Shown: positions 35,142-43,052 of the stretch, piece after piece
Numbering within the stretch: the first letter of the stretch is position 1
How the letters are laid out: every line of letters begins with the position of its first letter
NCBI GenBank assembly: GCA_024743215.1
Contig: JANSWZ010000006.1
Span: forward strand, 159,627-223,626
Source: Alphaproteobacteria bacterium
GTDB lineage: Bacteria; Pseudomonadota; Alphaproteobacteria; Rhizobiales; GCA-2746425
DNA length: 64,000 bases
Direction of reading: 5' to 3'
The notes under the pieces: model-generated
Told to the model about the DNA's origin: nothing
Database searches by the model: none
The model's input: only the letters and a program-made list of their open reading frames with translations
Made by a program: the position numbers and the translations under genes

Positions 35142-35691
35142 TCTCTCCTTTCAGAAGATCTTTCAATTTCTCACGCGCATGCATCAGCCGGGTTTTGATG
35201 GTTCCCACCGGCACATCAAGCGCAACAGCAACTTCCGCGACGCTCATATCATCCAGATAGAACAGGGCAATTGCAGCACCATGCGTGGGCGGCAGTGCCT
35301 CAATGGCGGCGCGAACCCGGGCAGCATCAGAGGCCTCATCAAAGTCAGGACTGGTGGCCTTGGCAGCGACATCGCTTTCCACAACCAGTTCCTGCTCCAG
35401 CTTCCGCCGCGATGTCTTTCCCGTGATCAGCCTGGCACATTTTCGGGTTACAATCCGTGTGGCCCAGGCCGGAAAACTCATGGGATCACGCAGTTTTGCA
35501 AGTCCACGATAAATATCAATCCAGCCGTCCTGAACCGCATCTCTGGCTTCTTCACGATTGCCCAGAAGCCGGGTTGCGTGGCTCAACAGACGCGGACCAC
35601 GCAATTCCACCAATCGGGCAAAAGCCGGCCTGTCTCCCAGCTTGGCGCTGGCAACCAGATAATCTTCCAGAATGCGGCTCTTGCGGCGCAT
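35131..35691 (-). CDS. ECF-type RNA polymerase sigma factor
   Basis: A 186-aa sigma-70-family extracytoplasmic-function factor. Region 2 contains HATRLLGNREEARDAVQDGWIDIYRGLAKLRDPMSFPAWATRI; region 4 contains IEALPPTHGAAIALFYLDDMSVAEVAVALDVPVGTIKTRLMHAREKLK with the usual helix-turn-helix. GAGG lies upstream of ATG 35691; other ATGs at 35703 and 35760 are possible. It is followed with overlap by a membrane protein that could be its anti-sigma factor. Confidence 0.9.
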   Translation of the reverse strand: MRRKSRILEDYLVASAKLGDRPAFARLVELRGPRLLSHATRLLGNREEARDAVQDGWIDIYRGLAKLRDPMSFPAWATRIVTRKCARLITGKTSRRKLEQELVVESDVAAKATSPDFDEASDAARVRAAIEALPPTHGAAIALFYLDDMSVAEVAVALDVPVGTIKTRLMHAREKLKDLLKGESDE

Positions 35692-35762
35692 AACACCTCT
35701 CATATTCCCGTTTCTGTAGATAAGGTGCGCTGCCAGCCCATTCCGGTTCAATCCGGACACAA

Positions 35763-36218
35763 TTATTTTTGTAGATCATCCTGATGCGCGATGAGGACGC
35801 GCAAAGCATCCGTCAGCCCATCCATGGCAGCCGCGCCGATCAGCTGTCGAAATTGATCTTCAATATCCCGCTTCACATCATTGGCGACCGTCATCGCGTC
35901 GAAGCCCAATGCGGTAAAACGAATGATCTTGCGGCGCGCATCATCCGGGTCTGTTACCCGTTCAACAGCACCATCACGCACCAGATCATCCAGATGTTGC
36001 TGCACCGCCTGTTTGGTCATCCCGGCCTTTGCGGCCAGGGCGGTCTGGGCAATGCCATTACGGCCAATATGTTGCACCAGATTACCGCGCGCTTCCCCAA
36101 ACCAGCCAAATCCCCGCGCCACCATCTGGGTTGTGAAACGACGTTTCCAGCCTTCGGTCACGCGCCACAAATCCCAACCGATATGATCAATCAGCTCCGG
36201 TGCAGGGGTGGGTTTCAT
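35763..36218 (-). CDS. MarR-family transcriptional regulator
   Basis: A 151-aa MarR protein: ALAAKAGMTKQAVQQHLDDLVRDGAVERVTDPDDARRKIIRFT forms the recognition helix and wing. It lies just upstream of the ECF sigma gene on the same strand and is divergent from the DOMON-protein gene. Two near-identical 15-bp palindromes in the 97-bp divergent gap are strong candidates for its operators. Confidence 0.88.
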   Translation of the reverse strand: MKPTPAPELIDHIGWDLWRVTEGWKRRFTTQMVARGFGWFGEARGNLVQHIGRNGIAQTALAAKAGMTKQAVQQHLDDLVRDGAVERVTDPDDARRKIIRFTALGFDAMTVANDVKRDIEDQFRQLIGAAAMDGLTDALRVLIAHQDDLQK

Positions 36219-36238
36219 TCGGGCATCCTCATAATTTA

Positions 36239-36291
36239 GTCAAGCTACTTGACAGATTGATTCGCAAGGCATAATTGTCAAGCAACTTGAC
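36239..36291. promoter_or_regulatory. Two palindromic operators between MarR and DOMON-protein genes
   Basis: GTCAAGCTACTTGAC (36239-36253) and GTCAAGCAACTTGAC (36277-36291) share identical 6-bp arms around 3 bp; their centres are 38 bp apart. The left site is 21 bp upstream of the marR start, the right site 25 bp upstream of the DOMON gene start. This is typical of an autoregulated repressor controlling a divergent target. Confidence 0.75.
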
Positions 36292-36315
36292 GATAATCTA
36301 GCGGATAACGCACTC

Positions 36316-36843
36316 ATGAACAAGCGGCAGTTTCTCTCACTCGCAACCTTCGGCCTTGGCACCTTGATCAGCGCGCCGGGCTCACAAGCTGCCACCGGTC
36401 CCAAGCTGCCAGCCCGATCTGTGACACTGGACGACGTTACATTCTCATGGCGTCATGACAACACGTCTCTGATCGGCACATTGAGTGCCCCCACCAAGGG
36501 CTGGATCGCTGTCGGGTTCAATGAAAAACCAGAGCTCAAAAATACACGTTTCATCATGGCGGCCACATCGCTCGCCCCCATCCGGGCAGAAGAACACATT
36601 GCACGCGTCCCGGACCATACATCCGTCACAGAGCTTGGACTTAAACCGGCTCTGAAGCTGGCCCAAGGCAGCTACGCCGATGGCCGCTCACATCTTGAGT
36701 TTCAAATATCCCAAAAAATTGCGGGCCGACCCGCCCTCTCCCTTGCGCCCGGCTCCCGGGTGCATGTGATGCTTGCATGGTCGCAGGCAGCTGCGTTTGA
36801 CCACCATTCTGCGTGGCGCAAACATTTTCCACTCACCCTTTAA
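36316..36843 (+). CDS. DOMON-domain protein (exported)
   Basis: A 175-aa protein with a twin-Arg-lacking signal peptide (residues 1-26; MNKRQFLSLATFGLGTLISAPGSQA). The mature part has the DOMON pattern: VTFSWRHDNTSLIGTLSAPTKGWIAVGFNEKPELKNTRFIMA and a C-terminal VHVMLAWSQAAAFDHHSAWR with His residues that may bind heme. DOMON domains bind heme or sugars. It is the probable target of the divergent MarR protein; the small 103-aa protein follows 25 bp later. Confidence 0.78.
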   Translation: MNKRQFLSLATFGLGTLISAPGSQAATGPKLPARSVTLDDVTFSWRHDNTSLIGTLSAPTKGWIAVGFNEKPELKNTRFIMAATSLAPIRAEEHIARVPDHTSVTELGLKPALKLAQGSYADGRSHLEFQISQKIAGRPALSLAPGSRVHVMLAWSQAAAFDHHSAWRKHFPLTL

Positions 36844-36868
36844 TCCCAACCTGCAAAAGGACTTCACA

Positions 36869-37180
36869 ATGGTTCTCACCGGAAAAATTCTTGCCATTCT
36901 CATGATTGGCTCCACCCACTACATCGATATCGGCAAAGACACTGATGCCGTCATCTATTATCCCAGCGAAACTGTCGCCCATATGACCCTTCCCGATGGC
37001 CCGACCCTGAAGGGCGATCTGAAAATCAACGAGACCGGATATTTTGTACAGTGGCAGGGAGGCCCAGCGGGTGACTGGCAAATCATCTATGAACCTGGAA
37101 CTTTCACCTATCACGGGCCAGACGGCAAAGCGGTTGGCACAATCACAAGAATTGTGCCCGGCAACGCAGCGAATTTCTGA
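36869..37180 (+). CDS. Small protein of unknown function
   Basis: A 103-aa protein with AAAGGACTTCACA before ATG 36869. Residues 1-17 are hydrophobic (MVLTGKILAILMIGSTH), followed by a beta-rich domain without Cys (DLKINETGYFVQWQGG; YEPGTFTYHGPDG). No family recognised. It follows the DOMON gene closely and is followed by a hairpin, so it is the last gene of that transcript. Confidence 0.65.
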   Translation: MVLTGKILAILMIGSTHYIDIGKDTDAVIYYPSETVAHMTLPDGPTLKGDLKINETGYFVQWQGGPAGDWQIIYEPGTFTYHGPDGKAVGTITRIVPGNAANF

Positions 37181-37186
37181 CTCCAA

Positions 37187-37220
37187 AAGATCACCCGGCC
37201 CTCATGCGTCGGGTGATCTT
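37187..37220 (+). terminator. Hairpin after the DOMON operon
   Basis: AAGATCACCCG (37187-37197) and CGGGTGATCTT (37210-37220) form a perfect 11-bp stem with a 12-nt loop, 7 bp after the stop of the 103-aa gene. No long T run follows, so termination is likely but weak. Confidence 0.6.
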
Positions 37221-37297
37221 CTCATCCATTGCACCTTTCGAAACAGTTGAAGAGCGTTTATAGAGCCTCACCATCAGCCATCCGGACAAAAGCAAAA

Positions 37298-38494
37298 ATG
37301 ACATCAAACCATTCCCGCTATGATGCCATTGTTCTGGGTGCAGGCGGCGCCGGCCTGATGTGCGCCGCCATGGCCGGACAACGTGGCAAGCGCGTCCTGT
37401 TACTGGATCACGCACCGGAACCGGGCCGCAAGATCATCATCTCTGGCGGTGGCCGCTGTAATTTTACAAACATCCACACTGCGCCGGACCGTTACCTTTC
37501 CTCCAACCCGCACTTTGCCAAATCCGCTCTTGGCCGCTACACCGCCGCCGACTTTCTGGCACTGGTCGAGCGCTATCGCATTTCCTGGCATGAAAAGACC
37601 CTCGGCCAGTTATTCTGCGATGATTCTGCAAAACAGATCGTCGCCATGCTGCTGAGTGAATGCGACAAAGGCCGGGTGGATGTACGCCTTGGCGCCACGC
37701 TGGGTGACATCACCCATGCTGATGGGGTGTTTCAGGTAAAATTCGGCACACAAACCGCATCAGCTCCCGCGCTGGTCATCGCCACCGGCGGCCCGTCAAT
37801 TCCAAAACTCGGCGCAACCGGCTTTGCCTATGATCTGGCCCGGCGCTTCGGCCTCAAGATTGTCGAGCCGCGCCCGGCACTTGTTCCTTTCACATTAGGG
37901 GCCGATGAGGCTCTGTTTCGCGAACTGTCCGGCGTGGCCACTGACATTGTGGCAAGCAGCGGCAAAACCAGCTTTCGCGAGGCTGCTCTGTTTACTCATA
38001 AGGGCCTTTCAGGTCCGGCCATTTTGCAGATTTCATCTTATTGGCGTCATGGAGAGAGCATCGGCGTCAACTTTCTACCCGATTGCTCTACCGGTTGGCT
38101 GCAACAGGCCAAACGCGACAAGCCACGCACCGGGCTCCAAAACGCCCTTTCCGCATATCTTCCAGCCCGTCTGGCACAAACCCTGTCCGAAAAGCTGACC
38201 GACAATCTGGGCCTCAACAGTGAATTGGCCAATCTTTCCGACAAAAACCTGGCCAAGGCGGAGCAGAGCCTCGCCGACTGGCCATTCCGTCCCAATGGCA
38301 CAGAAGGCTTTGCCAAAGCGGAAGTCACCATTGGTGGCATCAGCACTGCGGAACTATCCTCCAAATCCATGGAAGCCAAAAAAGTGCCTGGCCTTTATGT
38401 CATTGGCGAAGCGGTGGATGTCACCGGCTGGCTGGGCGGTTATAACTTCCAATGGGCCTGGGCCAGCGGCTGGGCGGCTGCACAGGACATCTAG
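37298..38494 (+). CDS. NAD(P)/FAD-dependent oxidoreductase (HI0933/BaiN family)
   Basis: A 398-aa flavoprotein. Dinucleotide motif AIVLGAGGAGLMCAAMAGQRG at the N-terminus, then GRKIIISGGGRCNFTN, the signature of the HI0933/YhiN/BaiN group, and C-terminal GLYVIGEAVDVTGWLGGYNFQWAWASG. Members are putative reductases; one reduces bile-acid intermediates. Physiological role here is unknown. ATG 37298 is chosen at the start of the Rossmann fold. Confidence 0.9.
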   Translation: MTSNHSRYDAIVLGAGGAGLMCAAMAGQRGKRVLLLDHAPEPGRKIIISGGGRCNFTNIHTAPDRYLSSNPHFAKSALGRYTAADFLALVERYRISWHEKTLGQLFCDDSAKQIVAMLLSECDKGRVDVRLGATLGDITHADGVFQVKFGTQTASAPALVIATGGPSIPKLGATGFAYDLARRFGLKIVEPRPALVPFTLGADEALFRELSGVATDIVASSGKTSFREAALFTHKGLSGPAILQISSYWRHGESIGVNFLPDCSTGWLQQAKRDKPRTGLQNALSAYLPARLAQTLSEKLTDNLGLNSELANLSDKNLAKAEQSLADWPFRPNGTEGFAKAEVTIGGISTAELSSKSMEAKKVPGLYVIGEAVDVTGWLGGYNFQWAWASGWAAAQDI

Positions 38495-38616
38495 TCCCAA
38501 AAGTCCCTAAAAAATGCCCACGTGACCCCCTGCCGGAATTCCGAACAGGATCCCATCAATCTCCATTGATCCCAATCAATGCAGCGCCCTCCACACACCT
38601 TAAATTGTTGTGAGAC

Positions 38617-39183
38617 ATGGAGATGCGCATGAAGTTCCTGACAGCCTATGCCACCACAGAAGGTCAGACCCAGAAAATTGCCCGATTCTGCGCTGATCAG
38701 CTCACCGATTCTGGCCATTCGGTCGAATTGCTGAACCTTGCAGATGACGGCGAAATCGACATCCTGCGCTTCGACGCGGTGATTCTGGCTGGCTCTATCC
38801 ATATCGGGCATTATCAAAAATCCCTGGAAAATTTCGTGACCGCGAATCTACGCGACCTGAATCAACGCAACACCCTGTTTCTTTCCGTTTCGCTGGCAGC
38901 CGCCGGACATGAAGAGGAAGATCGAATGGGTCTTGAACACTGTATCGACGTCTTCGCCAAGGCCACTGGCTGGGTGCCGAACCGCATTGAACACATCGCC
39001 GGTGCATTTCGCTTCACCAGTTACGATTTCTTTCGCTATTGGGCCATGCGCTGGATTGCGTCGCAAAAGGAAGACGAGCCGGTCGATCCTCATAAAGACA
39101 AGGAATATACGGATTGGGATGGCCTGGCGGCCATGCTTGAAGACTGGAGCAGCGGCGTTCAACAACAGGGCTCACAAGCCTGA
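38617..39183 (+). CDS. Flavodoxin-domain protein, HemG-like
   Basis: A 188-aa flavodoxin-fold protein. FMN-binding phosphate loop AYATTEGQTQKIA near the N-terminus, then LAGSIHIGHYQKSLENFV and the C-terminal FRFTSYDFFRYWAMRWIA. This matches menaquinone-dependent protoporphyrinogen IX dehydrogenase (HemG), which oxidises protoporphyrinogen in heme synthesis. Start may be ATG 38617 or 38629 (GGAG precedes the latter). It converges on a TetR gene. Confidence 0.82.
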   Translation: MEMRMKFLTAYATTEGQTQKIARFCADQLTDSGHSVELLNLADDGEIDILRFDAVILAGSIHIGHYQKSLENFVTANLRDLNQRNTLFLSVSLAAAGHEEEDRMGLEHCIDVFAKATGWVPNRIEHIAGAFRFTSYDFFRYWAMRWIASQKEDEPVDPHKDKEYTDWDGLAAMLEDWSSGVQQQGSQA

Positions 39184-39197
39184 ACGACTTTCCAACA

Positions 39198-39803
39198 TCA
39201 ACCGTCCTGATGAACCGCCCGCAGCAACCCGTCGCGTTGCTCTGCACATAGACGCATCAGAATCTGTGGGTCAGCCGCGCCATTGGCCAGCACGATTGCG
39301 CCTTGCCACAGCGCAATGCTCTGCTGCGCCGCCATCATGCCATTGGGGTGCCCGGCCCGTGTCAGTTCACGGCCCAGAAATGCTGTCAGCATGGTCAGCG
39401 CTTCAGTGGATTTGCGAGCAGCCTTGGGCGCAGCTTCGGCAAAATCCGCCACGGAACGCGCAATAGGGCAACCCGCCTTGGCCCGGCTCATATGAGACTT
39501 TTCCAGCATATCGAAGAAAGCGCCTATGCGATCTCGGGATACTTTGTGTGGGCTGGCCGTACCCGTTGGAAACCGCGTTTCAATGTCGTCCAGAGCCGCC
39601 TGCGACCCTTGCACAAACATCTCGGCAACGGCGTCAGCCAGATCGCGCTTGCTTTTGAAATAATAGTAGACATTGCCAACCGGCACATCCGCCTGCTTGG
39701 CAAGATCGGCAATGCTGGTGGCGGCAAATCCCCGGGACCAGAACAATTGTGCCGCCGCATCTTCCAGACGCTGCCGCTTTGAACGTCCAGATGGATCAGC
39801 CAA
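39198..39803 (-). CDS. TetR-family transcriptional regulator
   Basis: A 201-aa TetR protein: helix-turn-helix in RLEDAAAQLFWSRGFAATSIADLAKQADVPVGNVYYYFKSKRDLADAV, with a ligand-binding helical domain after it. Divergent target is not obvious: the gene upstream on the left edge is Trm112 on the same strand. An imperfect palindrome lies about 20 bp upstream of its start and suggests autoregulation. Confidence 0.9.
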   Translation of the reverse strand: MADPSGRSKRQRLEDAAAQLFWSRGFAATSIADLAKQADVPVGNVYYYFKSKRDLADAVAEMFVQGSQAALDDIETRFPTGTASPHKVSRDRIGAFFDMLEKSHMSRAKAGCPIARSVADFAEAAPKAARKSTEALTMLTAFLGRELTRAGHPNGMMAAQQSIALWQGAIVLANGAADPQILMRLCAEQRDGLLRAVHQDG

Positions 39804-39821
39804 GACCGAATCTCCCGTAAT

Positions 39822-39847
39822 AGAATTTAGTCAGTCAACTGATTCTA
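39822..39847. promoter_or_regulatory. Imperfect palindrome upstream of the TetR gene
   Basis: TAGAAT (39822-39827) and ATTCTA (39842-39847) flank TTAGTCAGTCAACTG, which itself has AGT/ACT symmetry. Position directly upstream of tetR suits a repressor site; the symmetry is not perfect. Confidence 0.4.
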
Positions 39848-39899
39848 AATTGGGAATCGAGAGAATGAAAGGACATTCTTTTCAGCAGAGCCGTCAGCC

Positions 39900-40076
39900 T
39901 CACTCGATGATCGGCTCAGCTTCATCCAGCAACATGATCGGAATGCCATCGCGCACCGGGAATTTCAGCTTGGCTTTTTTGCTCAGCAGCCAGTCGCCGC
40001 CTTCATCCAGCACCAGAGGTGCGCGCGATACCGGACAGACCAGCAATTCCAAAAGCTTCCTGTCCGGCTGCGTCAT
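39900..40076 (-). CDS. Trm112-family small protein
   Basis: A 58-aa protein too short for many gene finders. It reads MTQPDRKLLELLVCPVSR, then PLVLDEGGDWLLS and FPVRDGIPIMLLDEAE, the Trm112 pattern. Bacterial Trm112 (YcaR-like) proteins are activators or partners of methyltransferases. The Zn-binding Cys set is reduced to one Cys, as in many bacterial members. It starts 12 bp after the LON-domain gene on the same strand, forming the usual YbbN - LON-domain - Trm112 operon of alphaproteobacteria. Confidence 0.85.
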   Translation of the reverse strand: MTQPDRKLLELLVCPVSRAPLVLDEGGDWLLSKKAKLKFPVRDGIPIMLLDEAEPIIE

Positions 40077-40087
40077 GCCAACAAATC

Positions 40088-40765
40088 CTATTGCAGCGGG
40101 CTGGTGCCATCATCGCCGCGTGCCAGTTCCATTTCAGTAATGGCAATCAGCGTTTCAGCGCGTGTCTTCAAATCAGGTGCCTCCAGCAGCGCCTGCTTTT
40201 CCGCCGGCCCATACGGGCTCATCATCGACAGAGCATTGACCAGAGACTCGGTCGACGCCTCATTGATGCTGTCCCAATCGGCTTCCATATCATTGGCGTC
40301 TAGATAATCGCGGAAGGTTGCCAGCAACTCGTCCCGGTCCACTTCCAGCTCAGCCATTTCGCCATCAATATCGCCCAAAAACGGCAACACAGATATCCGC
40401 GCCTGACGGTAGGGCGTCATGGTTGTCAGTTCCTGTTCCATCTGGAACCGGGCAACCCCCATCAGCGTGATAAGATAGCGCCCGTCACCGGATTCCGACC
40501 AGGCCACGATTCGCCCAAGGCATCCACTGGCGCATAAGGCGTTCGGGCTGCCATCGCCGCTATCGTCCAGCGCTGGCTGTATCATGCCAATCAGCCGGTC
40601 GCCGGCCATGGCCGCATCGATCATGGACAGATAGCGTGGCTCGAAAATGTTGAGCGGCATCTGCCCTTTGGGCAGCAGCAAAGCGCCGCTCAATGGAAAA
40701 ATTGGCACGGAGGATGGAAAATCCTCCGCGCTTTCAAATGTTGTGTTGCCAATTTGCACTGACAT
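40088..40765 (-). CDS. LON substrate-binding-domain protein
   Basis: A 225-aa protein consisting of the N-terminal substrate-binding domain of Lon protease without the ATPase and peptidase parts. Seen: IFPLSGALLLPKGQMPLNIFEPRYLSMIDAAMAGDRLIGMIQP-type sequence, then GCLGRI and GRYLITLMGVARF. Probably an adaptor or quality-control factor. It is between YbbN and Trm112. Confidence 0.9.
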   Translation of the reverse strand: MSVQIGNTTFESAEDFPSSVPIFPLSGALLLPKGQMPLNIFEPRYLSMIDAAMAGDRLIGMIQPALDDSGDGSPNALCASGCLGRIVAWSESGDGRYLITLMGVARFQMEQELTTMTPYRQARISVLPFLGDIDGEMAELEVDRDELLATFRDYLDANDMEADWDSINEASTESLVNALSMMSPYGPAEKQALLEAPDLKTRAETLIAITEMELARGDDGTSPLQ

Positions 40766-40791
40766 GTCCGGCTCCTTCGCCTGAACCCGCC

Positions 40792-41805
40792 TTACGAGAA
40801 CAGAAGCGCCGACAATTTGCGACGTCCTGCCTTTGTGGCCGGTTCCTTGGCACCCCAGGTTTCGAAGAATTGCAGCAATTGAGTCCGCGCTGCATCTTCA
40901 TTCCAATCGCGGTCATGTTGGATAATATGGAGCAGAAGATCAGAAGCACCAGTCCTATCGCCTCGTCCATTCAATGCAACCGCCAGATCGAACCGAAGCT
41001 GATGATTATCAGGGTCTGCCGCCAATTGCGCTTCCATCTCTCCGGTATCACCCAGAGCTTCTGCCTGTTTCAGCAGTTCAATCTTGGTTTCCAGCGTTGC
41101 CAGAGCCGGATCTTCAGCCAGATCCGGCATTTGCTGCCGCACCATATCCAGCAATTCCAGCGCCTTTTCGGCCTGATCCGTGCCGATATAGCATTCCACC
41201 ATACCCACAAGCGCGGCAACGGTTTCCGGCTCGGCCTGCAAAATCGCTGCAAAAATCTGTGCAGCGCCGCCAAAATCTTCCGCTTCCAGAGCGGCCTGGC
41301 CCTGTTCCAACATTTCATCAATCGGCGACGGGCCCGCAGGACCGGCCACCTTATCGATAAAGGCTGCAATCTCGCCTTCGGGAACCGCACCCATAAATCC
41401 GTCTGCCGGCTGCCCGTCCTTGAAGGCAACAACTGCAGGGATCGACTGGATGCCCATCTGCCCGGCAACTTCCGGAAACTCTTCGATATTCATCTTCACC
41501 AGCTTGACCCGGCCGCCCGCCTTTTGTACGGCAGCCTCAATCAGCGGCGTCAATTGCTTGCAGGGGCCACACCAGGGCGCCCAGAAATCCACCAGCACCG
41601 GCTGCTGTTTTGACGCTTCAATCACATCGGCCACAAAATTCGTCATGGTTGTGTCCTTGATCAGGTCACCGCCACCAGCAGCAGCGCCACCACCAATCAT
41701 GCCGTCAGCTGCGGGGGCAGCGCCCATCGAGGCCGATACGCCACCGGCGTTACCCGTCATGGACGCGCCGCCAATCGAACCGCCCATCTGAAATTTCTCA
41801 TCCAT
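40792..41805 (-). CDS. ybbN: Thioredoxin-domain co-chaperone, YbbN-like
   Basis: A 337-aa protein: Gly/Ala-rich N-terminus (1-50), a thioredoxin domain with the intact active site WCGPC (PVLVDFWAPWCGPCKQL, about 69-85) and cis-Pro in QSIPAV, then a TPR-like helical domain (about 180-337). E. coli YbbN has SxxC; the intact CxxC here suggests redox activity as in alphaproteobacterial CnoX/YbbN. Probably rescues oxidised or chlorinated proteins and hands them to GroEL/DnaK. First gene of the operon. Confidence 0.9.
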   Translation of the reverse strand: MDEKFQMGGSIGGASMTGNAGGVSASMGAAPAADGMIGGGAAAGGGDLIKDTTMTNFVADVIEASKQQPVLVDFWAPWCGPCKQLTPLIEAAVQKAGGRVKLVKMNIEEFPEVAGQMGIQSIPAVVAFKDGQPADGFMGAVPEGEIAAFIDKVAGPAGPSPIDEMLEQGQAALEAEDFGGAAQIFAAILQAEPETVAALVGMVECYIGTDQAEKALELLDMVRQQMPDLAEDPALATLETKIELLKQAEALGDTGEMEAQLAADPDNHQLRFDLAVALNGRGDRTGASDLLLHIIQHDRDWNEDAARTQLLQFFETWGAKEPATKAGRRKLSALLFS

Positions 41806-41971
41806 TATATGCTCGCCTGTCTGCCTGTATTACGTATCTGTACTATCTATCTGTCACTGCAATCTGCGTGTCACTATCTGATCTGTTACTTTTCAAAATG
41901 GGGTTTTATTCCCACACTGCAACCAATTGCTTTTCAACGCATCTGCAGTCTCTCTGCTGACGGTATAAACC

Positions 41972-42481
41972 CTATGCGCCCTGTGTGGCCAGCGCTGTAA
42001 AATCAAGCCTGTTGGCTGTAAACCCAATCGCCTCGACAAACCGCACCAAATCAGCGCTTTTCAGCGTCGTTGTCATGGTGTTTTCCAGCGGATGAAAATT
42101 CACCTGCTCATGCCGCATCAACGCCTCATCCAGCCAAAGCGTGCAGCGCTTGTCTGCATCATTCATCAGCGCAAACGGATTGACCGATCCCGGTGTCATG
42201 CCCAAAACTTCCATCAACAAATCAGGTTTGCCAAAGCTCAATCGCTGCGAACCGATATGCCGGTGCAGACCTTTCAGATCCACCTGACTGCTCTGCTCGG
42301 CCACCACCAGAAAAAGCTGCCCCTTTTTATCCTTCAGAAACAGGTTCTTCGAATGCCCGCCTGGCAGTTCCTCATGCACCGTATGACTGTCTGCCACCGT
42401 AAACACCGCCGGATGCGATACGGTCGCATGCGCAATATCCAGCCCATCCAGCTGTGCAAATAACTCGTCTTTGGTAATCAC
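41972..42481 (-). CDS. YbaK/ProX-type aminoacyl-tRNA deacylase
   Basis: A 169-aa protein of the YbaK/prolyl-tRNA-editing family. HATVSHPAVFTVADSHTVHEELPGGHSKNLFLKDKKGQLFLVVAEQ and GMTPGSVNPFALMND are typical of ProXp-ala/PrdX, which hydrolyses Ala-tRNA(Pro). Start is GTG 42481. Free-standing, with a tRNA-Gly gene on the opposite strand next to it. Confidence 0.88.
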   Translation of the reverse strand: MITKDELFAQLDGLDIAHATVSHPAVFTVADSHTVHEELPGGHSKNLFLKDKKGQLFLVVAEQSSQVDLKGLHRHIGSQRLSFGKPDLLMEVLGMTPGSVNPFALMNDADKRCTLWLDEALMRHEQVNFHPLENTMTTTLKSADLVRFVEAIGFTANRLDFTALATQGA

Positions 42482-42774
42482 CCAAACACCCCCTCAACAA
42501 ACTGGCCCACCAAACATCACAGCGATGTCAGGCCCGCGCGCACCATCCCGGTCGCGCCCGAAAGCCAATCCTCAAAACCCTTTCATTTACGCAAATGAGG
42601 CAGATTGCAACCGGCACCACAGCATTTCCCGCCAGTGCCGGTAAAACACCCGCATTTACCCTGTCCGACATCATTTGGGCTGCACACAAAAAACCTGAAT
42701 CTTTAGCTTGCTTTTCCCAAAATCTTACGCCATATGTGCCCTCGCAGCCAAATACGCTGTCATTACCCAAGGAT

Positions 42775-42849
42775 GCGGGCGTAGCTCAGGGGTAGAGCAC
42801 AACCTTGCCAAGGTTGGGGTCGGGCGTTCGAATCGCCTCGCCCGCTCCA
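42775..42849 (+). tRNA. tRNA-Gly (anticodon GCC)
   Basis: Cloverleaf checked by hand: acceptor GCGGGCG with CGCCCGC, D arm GCTC-AGGGGTA-GAGC, anticodon arm CAACC-TTGCCAA-GGTTG (GCC at 42807-42809), variable GGGTC, T arm GGGCG-TTCGAAT-CGCCT, discriminator T, encoded CCA. It marks the left edge of the AT-rich patch that contains the peptidase gene; no duplicated 3' end of the tRNA is seen on the far side. Confidence 0.95.
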
Positions 42850-43052
42850 GTTTTCTCTACGCTTTAAGTGTAGCCAATAATTTAAAATGGACCGATAGGT
42901 GTTGTTTACTATTGGTAGATTTGGGTTAAACAACTTTAACAGAAAATATTTTCGATGTTGTTGTTATTCAAAAACTTCATGTGAAAGTTCTACCCATATA
43001 TTCTGGAATAATTTATTGCGGAAATGTGGTGATCAATTGCATTGTTTATGAT

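Noticed and set aside
41806..41971. TATCTGT-like short repeats upstream of ybbN
   Set aside because: Only a few imperfect units; not a CRISPR and not clearly more than local low complexity.
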